DNA of 64,000 nt from JBHYGK01 sp051859045 (GTDB taxonomy: Bacteria; Pseudomonadota; Gammaproteobacteria; Xanthomonadales; Xanthomonadaceae): positions 1 through 64,000 of the forward strand of contig JBHYGK010000005.1 in NCBI GenBank assembly GCA_051859045.1, in the 5' to 3' direction. A program made the translations under genes and the position numbers. Shown here in pieces: positions 24,899 through 34,036 of the stretch. The notes under the pieces were generated by a model. That model saw only the letters and a program-made list of their open reading frames with translations, was not told the origin of the DNA and made no database searches. The first letter of the stretch is position 1; the number at the start of each line of letters is the position of its first letter.

Positions 24899-25777
24899 TC
24901 AGCCCTCGGCGCTGAGCTCGATCTGCTCGCCGCCGAGCAGGCGGGTGAGCTCGTCGATGACGCCGCGCAGCGGGGCCGCGGCCTCGGGGCCCAGCAGGCG
25001 GCCGCGGTCGAGCGATTCGATGCGGCCGAACAGCGAGGCGCGCAGCGCCTCCTCGCCGTGCACGCGCGCCAGCAGGTCGCCCAGCAGCAGGCCGAACTCG
25101 CTGGGCGTGGGGCTGGCGTCGATGGCCTGCAGCAGCGCGCCCAGCGCCGCGAACAGCGGCTCGGCCTCGCGGCCCAGGCCGTGCTCGGCGGGGCGGTAGT
25201 CAAGGTAGGCGCGCTGCGCGTCGGTCCACACCCGGAACGCGCACTTGGCCAGCGAGTGGTACAGCGGGCCCTCGCTGATCACCGCCAGCAGCAGGTGGCC
25301 GGGATGCGCCTGCACGGTGCCGGCGGCGCTGCTCCACTCGCGCTCCATCGCGAAGCGGTACAGCCGCACGTGGTCGGCGAAGGGCTGGGCCTGCAGCTGG
25401 TCGAGGATCAGCAGCACGCTGGCGCTCTCGGAATACGCGCAGGCCTCGGTGAGCGCGCGCTCGAACCGCGGCAGCGGCGGCTCGGCGGGGCCGAGGCTGC
25501 CGTCGTCGAGCTCGATGGGCTGCGCGACGGCGGCCGGCTCGGGCTCGGCGCAGTCGTGGTAGAGCACGTGGTCGAAGCCCAGCGCGCGGCCCAGGGCCTG
25601 GGCGAAGGCGGTCTTGCGGCGGCCGGCGGCGCCGTCGACGTGCAGCACGCGCAGCGCGCCGGCGGGCTGCTCGGCCAGGCAGCGCAGCGCGTGGGTGTAG
25701 TCGTCGTTGGACTCGAAGCCCGCCTCGGCCAGGCGCCGGTGCAGCGGGAGGTCGGCGGCGGCGGTGAGCAGGTGCAT
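24899..25777 (-). CDS. P-loop ATPase-like protein of unknown function
   Basis: The 292-residue cytoplasmic protein starts MHLLTAAADLPLHRRLAEAGF. It has a P-loop-like HVDGAAGRRKTAFAQALGRALG and a Walker B-like SASVLLILDQLQAQ. The Walker A is unusual: the Gly before Lys-Thr is Arg (G-A-A-G-R-R-K-T). Later blocks such as FADHVRLYRFAMEREWSS and CAFRVWTDAQRAYLDYRP are unfamiliar. It follows upp on the same strand after 55 bases and may be in its operon. I do not recognise the family. Confidence 0.7.
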   Translation of the reverse strand: MHLLTAAADLPLHRRLAEAGFESNDDYTHALRCLAEQPAGALRVLHVDGAAGRRKTAFAQALGRALGFDHVLYHDCAEPEPAAVAQPIELDDGSLGPAEPPLPRFERALTEACAYSESASVLLILDQLQAQPFADHVRLYRFAMEREWSSAAGTVQAHPGHLLLAVISEGPLYHSLAKCAFRVWTDAQRAYLDYRPAEHGLGREAEPLFAALGALLQAIDASPTPSEFGLLLGDLLARVHGEEALRASLFGRIESLDRGRLLGPEAAAPLRGVIDELTRLLGGEQIELSAEG

Positions 25778-25787
25778 GCGGGGGGCC

Positions 25788-25847
25788 TCGGTCGTGGCGG
25801 CGTCAGTCGCGGCGGGGTCGGTCGTGCCGGCGTCAGTCGTGGCGCGT
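25788..25847. repeat. 15-bp tandem repeat (4 copies) spanning the upp stop codon
   Basis: Four 15-base units start at 25788, 25803, 25818 and 25833 and alternate as a 30-base pair (GTCGTGGCGGCG-like and GTCGCGGCGGGG-like). On the minus strand they reiterate the last codons of upp, and a second in-frame TGA appears 30 bases after the real stop. Confidence 0.72.
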
Positions 25848-26465
25848 GCCGAAGATCCGGTCGCCCGCGTCGCCCAGCCCCGGCACGATGTAGCCGTGCT
25901 CGTTGAGGCCGGTATCGATCGCGGCGGTGTAGACCTCGACGTCTGGATGCAGCGACTCCAGGTGCTCGAGGCCCTCCGGCGCGGCCACCAGGAACAGGCC
26001 CTTGATGCGCGTGCAGCCCGCGCGCTTGAGCATGTCGACGGTGGCGGCCAGCGAGCCGCCGGTGGCCAGCATGGGGTCGAGGATCAGCGCGATGCGCTCG
26101 TCCATCCGGCCCACCAGCTTCTCGAAGTAGGGCACCGGCTGCAGCGTGTCCTCGTCGCGCTGCAGGCCCACCACGCTCACCTTGGCGGCCGGGATCAGGT
26201 CGAGCACGCCGGGCAGCATGCCCAGGCCCGCGCGCAGGATCGGCACCAGCGTGATCTTGGCGCCCTTGAGCCGGCGCACCTTCACCGGGCCGGCCCAGCC
26301 GTCTTCCACCACCTCCTCGGTCTCGAGGTCGGCGGTGGCCTCGAACGTGAGCAGGCTGGCCAGCTCGCCGGCCAGCTGCCGGAACTCGCGCGTGCTCAGG
26401 CCCTGGTTCCGCAGCAGGCCGATCTTGTGCTGCACCAGCGGGTGGCGGACTTCGACGATTTTCAT
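25833..26465 (-). CDS. upp: Uracil phosphoribosyltransferase
   Basis: The 210-residue enzyme salvages uracil to UMP with PRPP. The PRPP loop LILDPMLATGGSLAATVDMLK and the uracil-binding end GLNEHGYIVPGLGDAGDRIFGT are complete, and the opening VRHPLVQHKIGLLRN is diagnostic. Length equals the family norm. The last codons extend slightly (TRHD) and lie in a tandem repeat. A -10-like TACACT is found 31 bases upstream. Confidence 0.98.
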   Translation of the reverse strand: MKIVEVRHPLVQHKIGLLRNQGLSTREFRQLAGELASLLTFEATADLETEEVVEDGWAGPVKVRRLKGAKITLVPILRAGLGMLPGVLDLIPAAKVSVVGLQRDEDTLQPVPYFEKLVGRMDERIALILDPMLATGGSLAATVDMLKRAGCTRIKGLFLVAAPEGLEHLESLHPDVEVYTAAIDTGLNEHGYIVPGLGDAGDRIFGTRHD

Positions 26466-26495
26466 TCGGGCGTGGCCGGTGTGGGCGATGGCGGG

Positions 26496-26501
26496 AGTGT
26501 A
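26496..26501 (-). promoter_or_regulatory. Putative -10 element (TACACT) of upp
   Basis: On the minus strand TACACT ends 31 bases before the upp ATG. The hexamer recurs before the CheY-like gene and before coaD. No -35 is seen. Confidence 0.3.
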
Positions 26502-26707
26502 GCGAATGGCCGGCAGTCCGGCCCCCGCCGATCACCTCGCCTCGCGGTCCGGTTGAGGCGCAGGCCAGCCGTGGTGAGGCCTAACGGAAAAGTGCCGGAG
26601 AGGGAACGCGCATCGCTCGTGCCGGAGTGAGCTTCCTCGCGCACGCGCAGGCGCTCCAGCATCTGCACACCTCAAAAGAGCGCCCGGGCATCCCGCCCGT
26701 GGCCAGT

Positions 26708-29700
26708 ATGGACACGACCATGACCACACGGACGTCCCTCCGCGCCGCCGCGCCGGTGTTCCTCGCGCTGTGCGCCGCCATGCACGCGCAGCCGCTGGGC
26801 GCGCAGACCGCCGGCGCGCTGTATCCCAGCCAGGAATACGCCGACCACGTCGCCAAGACCGAGGCCATCACCGCGCACGGCGCGGATGTCTTCGGCGACT
26901 CGGTGAACCTGTTCAACGGCACGCTGAGCTTCCGCCAGACCGACCTCTCGGTGCCGGGAAACAACACCCTGCCCGTCGGCGTGTCGCGCCGCTTTACGGT
27001 GTCCAACTCGCTGCTGCCGGTGGAGTGGAGCGAGCGTAACCAGGACATCCACACGCGCTACCAGGGCCTGTTCGGCGAGTGGGATATCGACCTGCCGTAC
27101 ATCGGCGGCACGTTCCGCACCCAGGACGGCTGGAATGTCTCCACCAGCGCGCCGCTGATGCGCTGCTCGTCGCCGACCAATGGCGTCGAGGCGTCGCCGA
27201 AGTCCTACTACGACACCAATACGGGCGCCGTCTGGATTGCCGGGCAGTTCAGCGAGCGGCCGCGCCTTAATGCGGGTGGATCGGGGGGGGAGCTGCGCCT
27301 GGCGTCCGAGGTGTCAGGCTTCCAGATGCCCGGCAATGTGGCCAACGTCCGGTGGATTGATGCGAGCTCGGGCTGGCGCTTCGCCTGCACGGCCAGCCTG
27401 GCGAGCGGGCAGGGTGGCGATGGCTTCGTCGGCATCGCGCCAGATGGCACGCGCTACCACTTCAACTGGATGGTCCAGCGCACCCTCGTGGACGTGAAGC
27501 GGGATGTCATGACGACTCCGCTGACCCAGGTCACGTTCATGGCCACCTCGCGGGTGAATCGCTCGGAGCTTCGCCTCTATCCGACCCGCGTCGAGGACCG
27601 CTTCGGCAATGCCGTCACCTACACGTGGTCGGGGAGCCGTCTGACCGGCGTGAGCTCCAGCGACGGCCGCACGCTGTCGCTGGCCTACAACGCGCAGGGG
27701 CGAATCGCGAGCATCACCGGCCACGGCACGACTGTGTCGTATGCCTACAACACGAACGGCAGCTTGACGCGCGTCACCTATCCAGACGCAAGCACCTGGC
27801 AGTTCAACTTCGGTGCGCTCGCCACGCATGAGCGTTATGTCGGCATGCAGCTCGGCGAGACCCATCCCGGGAACTACGAGAGTGGTCCCTACGAGTGCTC
27901 CTCTGGCCGTCGGATCAATCGTGGTGTCGTCAGCCTCAGCGCGACGAGTCCCTCGGGCGCCTCGGGCATCTTCGAGGTGGCCAACGAGCGCCTGTATCGC
28001 TCTGGCGTGCCGTTCGAGTCCTGCAGCCGCGGCCTGCCGTCGAACTGGATCGATCGGGTCATGGCAGACGGGCGCAATGGCGCCGTCGACCTCGACTCGC
28101 CTTACCTCCAGCCCCACATGTGGACCAGCAAGGAGCCTGTGGTCTCCGAGCTGATGGTGCTGAAGTCCAAGCGCATCTTCGGGCCGGCGCTGACCGCGGG
28201 CGCGTGGACCTACCAGTACACCGACGTGGTGGATTCCGGCGCCGGTACCTTCCAGGCGCGCGGCCATCGCCAGGTGGTGGTGAACCACCCTGATGGTAGG
28301 ATGGAGGAGCACATCTTTGGCGCCCACTACCGCGCCGATGAAGCCCAGTTGCTGACCCATCGCATCCTGTCCTCCACCGGCGACGAACTGCGGCGCATCG
28401 ACAACGCGTACCTGCAGTTTGGCGAGCTGACGAGCGGTCCCTTCTCTGTCGGCTTCCAGGGCGGGTTCCTGGAGCCGGGCGAGCTGCCGGCCAAGGCGCG
28501 CACGATCCACCAGGACCAGGCCCAGTTCCACTGGGCGGCCACCGACATCGACCTCGAGTTCTTCCAGGTCCGCCAGGAAACCGAGTCGAGCTCGCTGGGC
28601 TACAGCCGCACCGCTCGCACTGAGTTCTTCAACGACACCGCGCGCTGGGTGATCGGCCAGCCGCGCCGCCGCATCAACGTCGACACCGGCGTCGTGGAGG
28701 GCGAGACCATCTTCGATCCCGCCACGGGCCTGCCGGTGGAGGCCCGCCAGTTCGGGCTCACCGCGCAGACGCTGTCCTACAACGCCGACGGCACCGTGGC
28801 CTGGGTGCGCGACGGCGGCGGCAACCAGACCACGTTCTCCAGCTGGTACCGCGGCATCCCGAGGACCATCCAGTTCGCCGACGGCGCCAACGTGTCGGCC
28901 GTGGTCGACCCGCTGGGCCGGATCACGTCGGTCACCAACGAGCTCGGCTACACCACGCAGTACGGCTACGACAGCATGGGCCGCCGCAGCAGCACCACGT
29001 TCCCCACGGGTGACGTGCAGTCCTGGTTGCCGGTGAACTCGAGCTTCCAGCGAATTGCCACGGTGGAGTTCGGCATTCCAGCTGGCCATTGGCGCCAGAG
29101 CATCACCCGCGGCGCCTACCGCAAGGACATCTACTTCGACGCCCTGTGGCGCCCGATCCTCGAGCGCGAGCAGGACACCAGCAACGCCGCCGCCACCACG
29201 CGCTTCACCGCGAAGCGGTTTGATCTCGACGGGCGCGAGCTGTTCACCTCGTACCCAGTGGGCTCGGCGAGCTCGTGGGCGGCGATCACGCTCGGTTCGC
29301 GCCAGCAGTTCGATGCCCTCGGCCGCCCGGTGCGCTCCGAGCAGGACAGCGAGCATGGCGTACTGGCCACGACCATCGCCTATCTGCCGGGCTTCCTGCG
29401 CCAGACCACCAATCCGCGTGGCTTCCAGACCGTGGAGTACTTCTGGGCGCACGGCGAGCCGTCGTATGACAACGTCGCCCAGGTCAACGAGCCCGAACAG
29501 CGGGCCACGGTGATCGAGCGCGATATCTTCGGTCGCACGGTGCGCATCCAGCGTGGCGACCTCGGCCGGCACTGGGTGTATGACGCCCATGGCCGCCTGT
29601 GCAAGGCGGTGGAGCCCGAGACCGGCGCCACGTTCTCGGCCTTCGACGCGGCCGGCAACCTGGCCTGGAGCGCGCGTGGCTCCTCGCGCACCAGCCTGAC

Positions 29701-31699
29701 CTGCGACCGCGACGACGTACCGGCCTTCGAGCGCATCGAGCGCAGCTACGACGCGCGCAACCGCCTCCTGTCGGTGGACTATCCGGACAGCACTCCGGAC
29801 GAGACCTACACCTACTTCGCCGACGGCAAGCTGGCCACTGGTACGCGCGCCAATGTGGATCGCACCGAAGGTATCTGGAGCTACCAGTACAACCGCCGCG
29901 GCCTGATCACCCGCGAGCACATCAATCGCCCGGGCATCGGCCAGTACGCGTTCCGCTGGGAGCACGATCCGCACGGCCATGTGTCGACCTACCGCGATCC
30001 GTGGACCGAGGCGATGCCCTCGTTCGGTCTGACGTTGGACTTCGCGCCCAACGCGCTCGGCCAGCCGACCCGCGCCGGCAGCTTCGCCACCAACGCCACC
30101 TACTTCCCCAACGGTGCGCTGAAGAGTTTCACCTACGGCAATGGCGCGGTGTACACCGCCGCCCTGAACCAGCGCGGCATGCTGGACCGCGCGCAGGTGG
30201 CCCGCAGCGGCGCGATGATCGTGGACGACAGCTACGACTACGACGCCGTGGGCAACGTGGTGGCGCTCACCGACACCGTCACGCCCAACGGCACGCGCTC
30301 GATGACCTACGACGGCATCAACCGCCTGCTGACCGCCAGCTACGGCAACGGCACCGAGGAAGCCTTCACCTACGACTACCTCGACAACATCCGCACCTGG
30401 CGTGAGAACACGCAGACCCGCACGTTCAACTACGACGGACGCAACCAGCTCAGCTCGGTCAGCGTGCCGGGCCCGCTGACGCAGACGACCTACGCCTACA
30501 ACGCGGCAGGTGAGCAGATTTCGCGGACGCCGGTCTATCCGACTTCGGGTCCGACGCAGGTGCGGACCTTCGATATGGCCGGGCGCCTCGCCCGCGTCAC
30601 GGGCCTCACCGGCATGCAGCACTCCGGCGGAGAGGTGCGCTATGAGTATGACGTGCATGGCCGCCGGGTGACCCAGTGGCGCGACCGCGCGCAGCATACC
30701 TTCGCGTCACCCGACGTCCGGGTGAGCTACTACACCTTCGACGGCGTCCTGCGCGGCGAGGCCGACAACTTCAGCGGCAAGTACGGCAGCACTGACTACG
30801 TCTATCTGGGCTCGACCCTGGTGGCGAAGAGCTTCATCAGCTGGACCAACACCACGCCGCGCGCAACCACTTACATGCACACCGACATGCTCGGCAGCAC
30901 CATCGCCGAGACCGACCAGACCGGAACGGTGGTTCGCCGCGAGCGCCATCTGAGCTATGGCGCGCCGATGGATGGCGTCATTGACGACACGATCGGCTAT
31001 ACCGGCCACCAGCAGGATCCGGCTACCGGCCTGATCCAAATGCAGCAGCGCTTCTATGATCCTGAGATCGGCCTGTTCTTGTCCTCTGATCCTGTGACTG
31101 CTTATGGCGGTCTTATTGGTCAGTTCCACCGATCTCGCTACGCCAATAGCAATCCGTATAGCTTTACTGATCCAGATGGCCGGCAAAGCCATGCGCGGTG
31201 TGGCGGTAGTCCCGCAAATGCGAGGATCTGTGCCGAGATTGCTGAGGAGATTGGCACATCTGGTGCTAGCGGGGCTGCAGAAGCAGGAAGTGCTGTGACT
31301 CTCCGCGGAGCTGCGGCACAGGCCCCAACGATCATCGAGTTTTTCGAGAACCTGATTCAGACAAACGAGTCTGCCGAGCCGAGTGCTGAAGCACCCCCTT
31401 TGCCTGAAGACCTCGTTGGTGAAAATCCGCGGCTGAACAAGAGCGGCACGCGGGCTACATCCGGCACGCTTACCTCTGACAACGGGGGGGTCGGGGATTA
31501 TGATGCTGACTTAGAGAAGCTCGCTGGCGGGGTGCGCGAGGTGCAACCGGGTGAAAACGTAAGTGCTCCGCCAGAAGCAATGTTGGGTGAGAATGGGGTA
31601 TTCGGCAGGGAGGTCAACAGTAGCGGTGGTCGAAGTATCGATATTCCCCCTAATGGATCGAAGCCCCATGAAACGCTTCATTATCCTCCTAGGAGATAG
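26708..31699 (+). CDS. Secreted RHS/YD-repeat protein with variable C-terminal tip
   Basis: The product has 1663 residues. A Sec-type signal peptide (about 5-35, ending QPLGAQTA) is followed by an N-terminal domain and dozens of YD/RHS repeats (for example YDSMGRRSSTTF, YDAVGNVVALTD, YDGRNQLSSV). The RHS core ends in DPATGLIQMQQRFYDPEIG and FLSSDPVTAYGG. After DPDGRQ the last about 170 residues differ: an Ala-rich linker, then DYDADLEKLAGG and a terminal block with GENGVFGR and SIDIPPNGSKPHETLHY. This is the place where RHS proteins carry exchangeable toxins. G+C is lower than in the surroundings and falls further in the tip. A second ATG at 26720 is an alternative start. Confidence 0.88.
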   Translation: MDTTMTTRTSLRAAAPVFLALCAAMHAQPLGAQTAGALYPSQEYADHVAKTEAITAHGADVFGDSVNLFNGTLSFRQTDLSVPGNNTLPVGVSRRFTVSNSLLPVEWSERNQDIHTRYQGLFGEWDIDLPYIGGTFRTQDGWNVSTSAPLMRCSSPTNGVEASPKSYYDTNTGAVWIAGQFSERPRLNAGGSGGELRLASEVSGFQMPGNVANVRWIDASSGWRFACTASLASGQGGDGFVGIAPDGTRYHFNWMVQRTLVDVKRDVMTTPLTQVTFMATSRVNRSELRLYPTRVEDRFGNAVTYTWSGSRLTGVSSSDGRTLSLAYNAQGRIASITGHGTTVSYAYNTNGSLTRVTYPDASTWQFNFGALATHERYVGMQLGETHPGNYESGPYECSSGRRINRGVVSLSATSPSGASGIFEVANERLYRSGVPFESCSRGLPSNWIDRVMADGRNGAVDLDSPYLQPHMWTSKEPVVSELMVLKSKRIFGPALTAGAWTYQYTDVVDSGAGTFQARGHRQVVVNHPDGRMEEHIFGAHYRADEAQLLTHRILSSTGDELRRIDNAYLQFGELTSGPFSVGFQGGFLEPGELPAKARTIHQDQAQFHWAATDIDLEFFQVRQETESSSLGYSRTARTEFFNDTARWVIGQPRRRINVDTGVVEGETIFDPATGLPVEARQFGLTAQTLSYNADGTVAWVRDGGGNQTTFSSWYRGIPRTIQFADGANVSAVVDPLGRITSVTNELGYTTQYGYDSMGRRSSTTFPTGDVQSWLPVNSSFQRIATVEFGIPAGHWRQSITRGAYRKDIYFDALWRPILEREQDTSNAAATTRFTAKRFDLDGRELFTSYPVGSASSWAAITLGSRQQFDALGRPVRSEQDSEHGVLATTIAYLPGFLRQTTNPRGFQTVEYFWAHGEPSYDNVAQVNEPEQRATVIERDIFGRTVRIQRGDLGRHWVYDAHGRLCKAVEPETGATFSAFDAAGNLAWSARGSSRTSLTCDRDDVPAFERIERSYDARNRLLSVDYPDSTPDETYTYFADGKLATGTRANVDRTEGIWSYQYNRRGLITREHINRPGIGQYAFRWEHDPHGHVSTYRDPWTEAMPSFGLTLDFAPNALGQPTRAGSFATNATYFPNGALKSFTYGNGAVYTAALNQRGMLDRAQVARSGAMIVDDSYDYDAVGNVVALTDTVTPNGTRSMTYDGINRLLTASYGNGTEEAFTYDYLDNIRTWRENTQTRTFNYDGRNQLSSVSVPGPLTQTTYAYNAAGEQISRTPVYPTSGPTQVRTFDMAGRLARVTGLTGMQHSGGEVRYEYDVHGRRVTQWRDRAQHTFASPDVRVSYYTFDGVLRGEADNFSGKYGSTDYVYLGSTLVAKSFISWTNTTPRATTYMHTDMLGSTIAETDQTGTVVRRERHLSYGAPMDGVIDDTIGYTGHQQDPATGLIQMQQRFYDPEIGLFLSSDPVTAYGGLIGQFHRSRYANSNPYSFTDPDGRQSHARCGGSPANARICAEIAEEIGTSGASGAAEAGSAVTLRGAAAQAPTIIEFFENLIQTNESAEPSAEAPPLPEDLVGENPRLNKSGTRATSGTLTSDNGGVGDYDADLEKLAGGVREVQPGENVSAPPEAMLGENGVFGREVNSSGGRSIDIPPNGSKPHETLHYPPRR

Positions 31700-31701
31700 A
31701 A

Positions 31702-32184
31702 TTGCGCAGAACTGAGGCAATAGAGCTGGAGGGGTTTGGTCCCGGAGGGCTCGCCGATTTTATTGGCGGTAAAGTACTGATGGTTTCTTGGCCTTCGGCT
31801 CAGACTGCTTGTATGGCATGGGATCTCATGCTGCATTGGGACTCTGGGATGGCCTGGAAATTCGGCGGTCGGCTCTCTGTTGGCGCGGATGGGCTTACGG
31901 AACTTGGTCATCTGGCGGTCCTTTGCTTGAATGGAGTCGGCCAAGAATGCGTCGTTGATCGTGTCTACAGGCGTGTAGATCTTCTAGTTGCAAAAATTGG
32001 CATTGCAACCGTCGATGAAGGCGGGGTTCACTCCGAATGTGCGGTTTCCATGTCTGGCGGAAACCTCGATGAGCTCTTTGTGGCAAATGCTCCTTCGCCC
32101 AGCTCCGTTGCTTTTTGGACGGCGAGAGATGTTGGTCCAGCCCTTGAGTACGATGCTTCAATGCTTGCCTGGAGATACTTGTGA
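31702..32184 (+). CDS. Candidate immunity protein for the RHS tip
   Basis: The 160-residue cytoplasmic protein starts at a TTG (31702), 6 bases behind a strong AGGAG and 2 bases behind the RHS stop. I recognise no domain: it reads as an acidic, Trp-rich alpha/beta protein (ELEGFGPGGLADFIGGKVL, DLMLHWDSGMAWKFGG). Base composition is far lower in G+C than the neighbouring chromosome, like the RHS tip. Position, size and composition are those of an RHS immunity gene; neutralising activity is inferred only from them. Confidence 0.72.
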   Translation: MRRTEAIELEGFGPGGLADFIGGKVLMVSWPSAQTACMAWDLMLHWDSGMAWKFGGRLSVGADGLTELGHLAVLCLNGVGQECVVDRVYRRVDLLVAKIGIATVDEGGVHSECAVSMSGGNLDELFVANAPSPSSVAFWTARDVGPALEYDASMLAWRYL

Positions 32185-32259
32185 GCTTTTTGATTTCTTC
32201 GGCGCTTGGTGGGCTGTAGTTTCTCCGAATTTTCAAATCTTTCGCGGGTTCCCAATAGG

Positions 32260-32293
32260 CGACGGGCCGGGGGAGTGATCCGCCGGCCCGTCG
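32260..32293 (+). terminator. Intrinsic terminator of the RHS-immunity unit
   Basis: A perfect 11-bp stem (32260-32270 with 32283-32293; CGACGGGCCGG arm), 12-base loop, is followed by TGTTTT. It ends the acquired segment, 75 bases after the immunity candidate. Confidence 0.82.
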
Positions 32294-32370
32294 TGTTTTC
32301 AGCGATGCGTGGTGCGTGGCGCTCGCGCGGAGGGCGGCCCCGCGCCCCGCGCCCCGCGCCGCGCGCGACC

Positions 32371-33870
32371 TCAGGCCGCGGCGCTCTCGGCCTTGCGCGG
32401 GCCCTCGAGCAGCGCGCGCTTCACCGCGGCCACCACGAGGTCGAGCTCGGCGGAGGTGATGGCGAAGTGCGGGGTGAAGCGCAGCGAGTTGACGCCGCCG
32501 TGGATCACGCCGATGCCGTGCTCGCGCATGTACTCCTCGGTGGAGCCGGTGCCGTAGCACTTGAAGTCCGTCGAGAGCTCGCAGCTGAACAGCAGGCCGG
32601 TGCCCTGGACCTTGGTGATCAGCCCGCCCAGCTCGGCCTTCAGCGCGTCGAGCTTGGCCACGGCCTCGCGGCCGCGCTCGCGGATGTTGGCGCGCAGCTC
32701 GGGCGTCAGCGAGCCCAGCACGGCCGCGGCCACGTCCATCGCGCGCGGGTTGGTGGTCATGGTGTTGCCGTACACGCCCTTGCGGTACAGGCCGGCGGCG
32801 CGCGCGTTCACCGCGAGCACGCTGAGCGGGTACTGGCCGGCGTTGAGCGCCTTGGAGTAGGTCTCCATGTCCGGCGCGTCGAGGCCCTCGAAGCCCGGGT
32901 AGTCGACGATCGACAGCACGCCGTGCGCGCGCAGGCCGGCCTGGATGGAGTCCACCAGCAGAAGGGTGCCGTGGGCGAGGGTGAGCTCGCGGGCGGCGGC
33001 GTAGAACTCGGGGGTGACCTGGCGGCCCGGGTCGCCTTCGCCCATCACCGGCTCGAGGAACATGGCCTCGATGTACCAGCCGTTGGCGTCGGCGTCGGCG
33101 AAGGCCTGGCGCAGCTCCTCCACCGAGTAAGGCGTGATGGTGATCAGCTGCGGCTCGTGGTGCTTCCAGCTGGCCAGGTGCTTGGCGTAGGTGGGGCGGG
33201 TGGAGTCGGAGTAGAGCATCGGCAGCTCGGTGCGGCCGTGGAAGGCGCCCTTGACCGCGATGCGCTTGACCCGCTTGCCGGCGTGGCGGCCGCCCGGATC
33301 GGTGTGCAGCTTGGTGTTGACGTCGGCGATGCGGCCGGCCAGCGACACCGACTCCGAGCCCGAGTTCAGGCACAGGAACTTCTCGAAGGGGCAGGCGCCG
33401 CGGGTGTGGCCCAGCTCGGCGCGCAGCGCGCGCGCCAGGCGCAGCTGGCTGAGGTTGGCGGTCATGACGTTGGCCATGACCTGCGGCTGCGCCATGGCCT
33501 CGATGACGTGCTTGGGCGCGTGGCCGCCGCCGAGCATGCCGTAGCCGCCGGAGTCGTGGATCACCGCGCCCTTCAGCGTGACCACCCACGGGCCGCGCGC
33601 GGCCAGCGCGACGTACGGGTTCACCGCGTCGTCGGCGTAGAAATTGACGTAGTCGCCGAGCACGGCGTCGATCTGGGCCTGCTCGTCGAGCGACACGATC
33701 TCGGGGAACTCGGCGGCCAGCGCGGCGAAGCGCTCGGCGGCGGCCGCGACGGCCTCGGCGAGCTCGGGGAACTGCGCGCCCAGGCGCTCGATCGTGGCGT
33801 CGTCCAGGCCGGGGGTGCGGACGGCGCCGCCGTGGCCGCGGATGGCGGCGAGGGTGTGGAGCAGGGACAT
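32371..33870 (-). CDS. Class-III PLP-dependent aminotransferase
   Basis: The 499-residue enzyme is longer than the 400-450 typical of the family, with about 60 extra N-terminal residues (MSLLHTLAAIRGHGG). Class-III landmarks are GGHAPKHVIEA, FLCLNSGSESVSLAGRIAD, AFHGRTELPM, EPVMGEGDPGRQVTPEF, LLLVDSIQAGLRAHG (the Asp that holds the pyridine nitrogen) and the probable PLP lysine in TYSKALNAGQYPLS. The substrate (ornithine, lysine, GABA or other) is not decided by these motifs. Transcription is divergent from the ABC transporter, with a 247-base intergenic region. Confidence 0.9.
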   Translation of the reverse strand: MSLLHTLAAIRGHGGAVRTPGLDDATIERLGAQFPELAEAVAAAAERFAALAAEFPEIVSLDEQAQIDAVLGDYVNFYADDAVNPYVALAARGPWVVTLKGAVIHDSGGYGMLGGGHAPKHVIEAMAQPQVMANVMTANLSQLRLARALRAELGHTRGACPFEKFLCLNSGSESVSLAGRIADVNTKLHTDPGGRHAGKRVKRIAVKGAFHGRTELPMLYSDSTRPTYAKHLASWKHHEPQLITITPYSVEELRQAFADADANGWYIEAMFLEPVMGEGDPGRQVTPEFYAAARELTLAHGTLLLVDSIQAGLRAHGVLSIVDYPGFEGLDAPDMETYSKALNAGQYPLSVLAVNARAAGLYRKGVYGNTMTTNPRAMDVAAAVLGSLTPELRANIRERGREAVAKLDALKAELGGLITKVQGTGLLFSCELSTDFKCYGTGSTEEYMREHGIGVIHGGVNSLRFTPHFAITSAELDLVVAAVKRALLEGPRKAESAAA

Positions 33871-34024
33871 GCGGGTCTCCCGGGCTGCAGCACGTGGCCC
33901 CGGAAGGGCGCGTTTGCCGCGTAAGTGGTTGATATGAAACGACTCGCCGATGGTATCACCCGGCCTTCGCGCCCGTAACCCCCGGGCGTTTGAAACCCGC
34001 CGGACGGCCCGGTCCGGGGCCGGG

Positions 34025-34036
34025 TGACAGGTGTCA
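34025..34036. promoter_or_regulatory. Operator-like dyad TGACA-GG-TGTCA
   Basis: A perfect 5-bp inverted repeat with a 2-base spacer lies about 80 bases before the ABC ATPase start. A third CTGACAG is found 16 bases further (34047-34053). It sits between two divergent genes where a regulator would act. The binding protein is unknown. Confidence 0.35.

Noticed and set aside
27314..30697. Long minus-strand frame inside the RHS gene
   Set aside because: It is antisense to clear YD repeats and has no recognisable motif; the repeat periodicity itself keeps the frame open.
32185..32259. Small second gene or immunity remnant after the immunity candidate
   Set aside because: The GTG at 32182 gives only about 12 codons before a stop and no other frame has a start with a ribosome binding site. 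The AT-rich stretch is best read as the acquired 3' flank.
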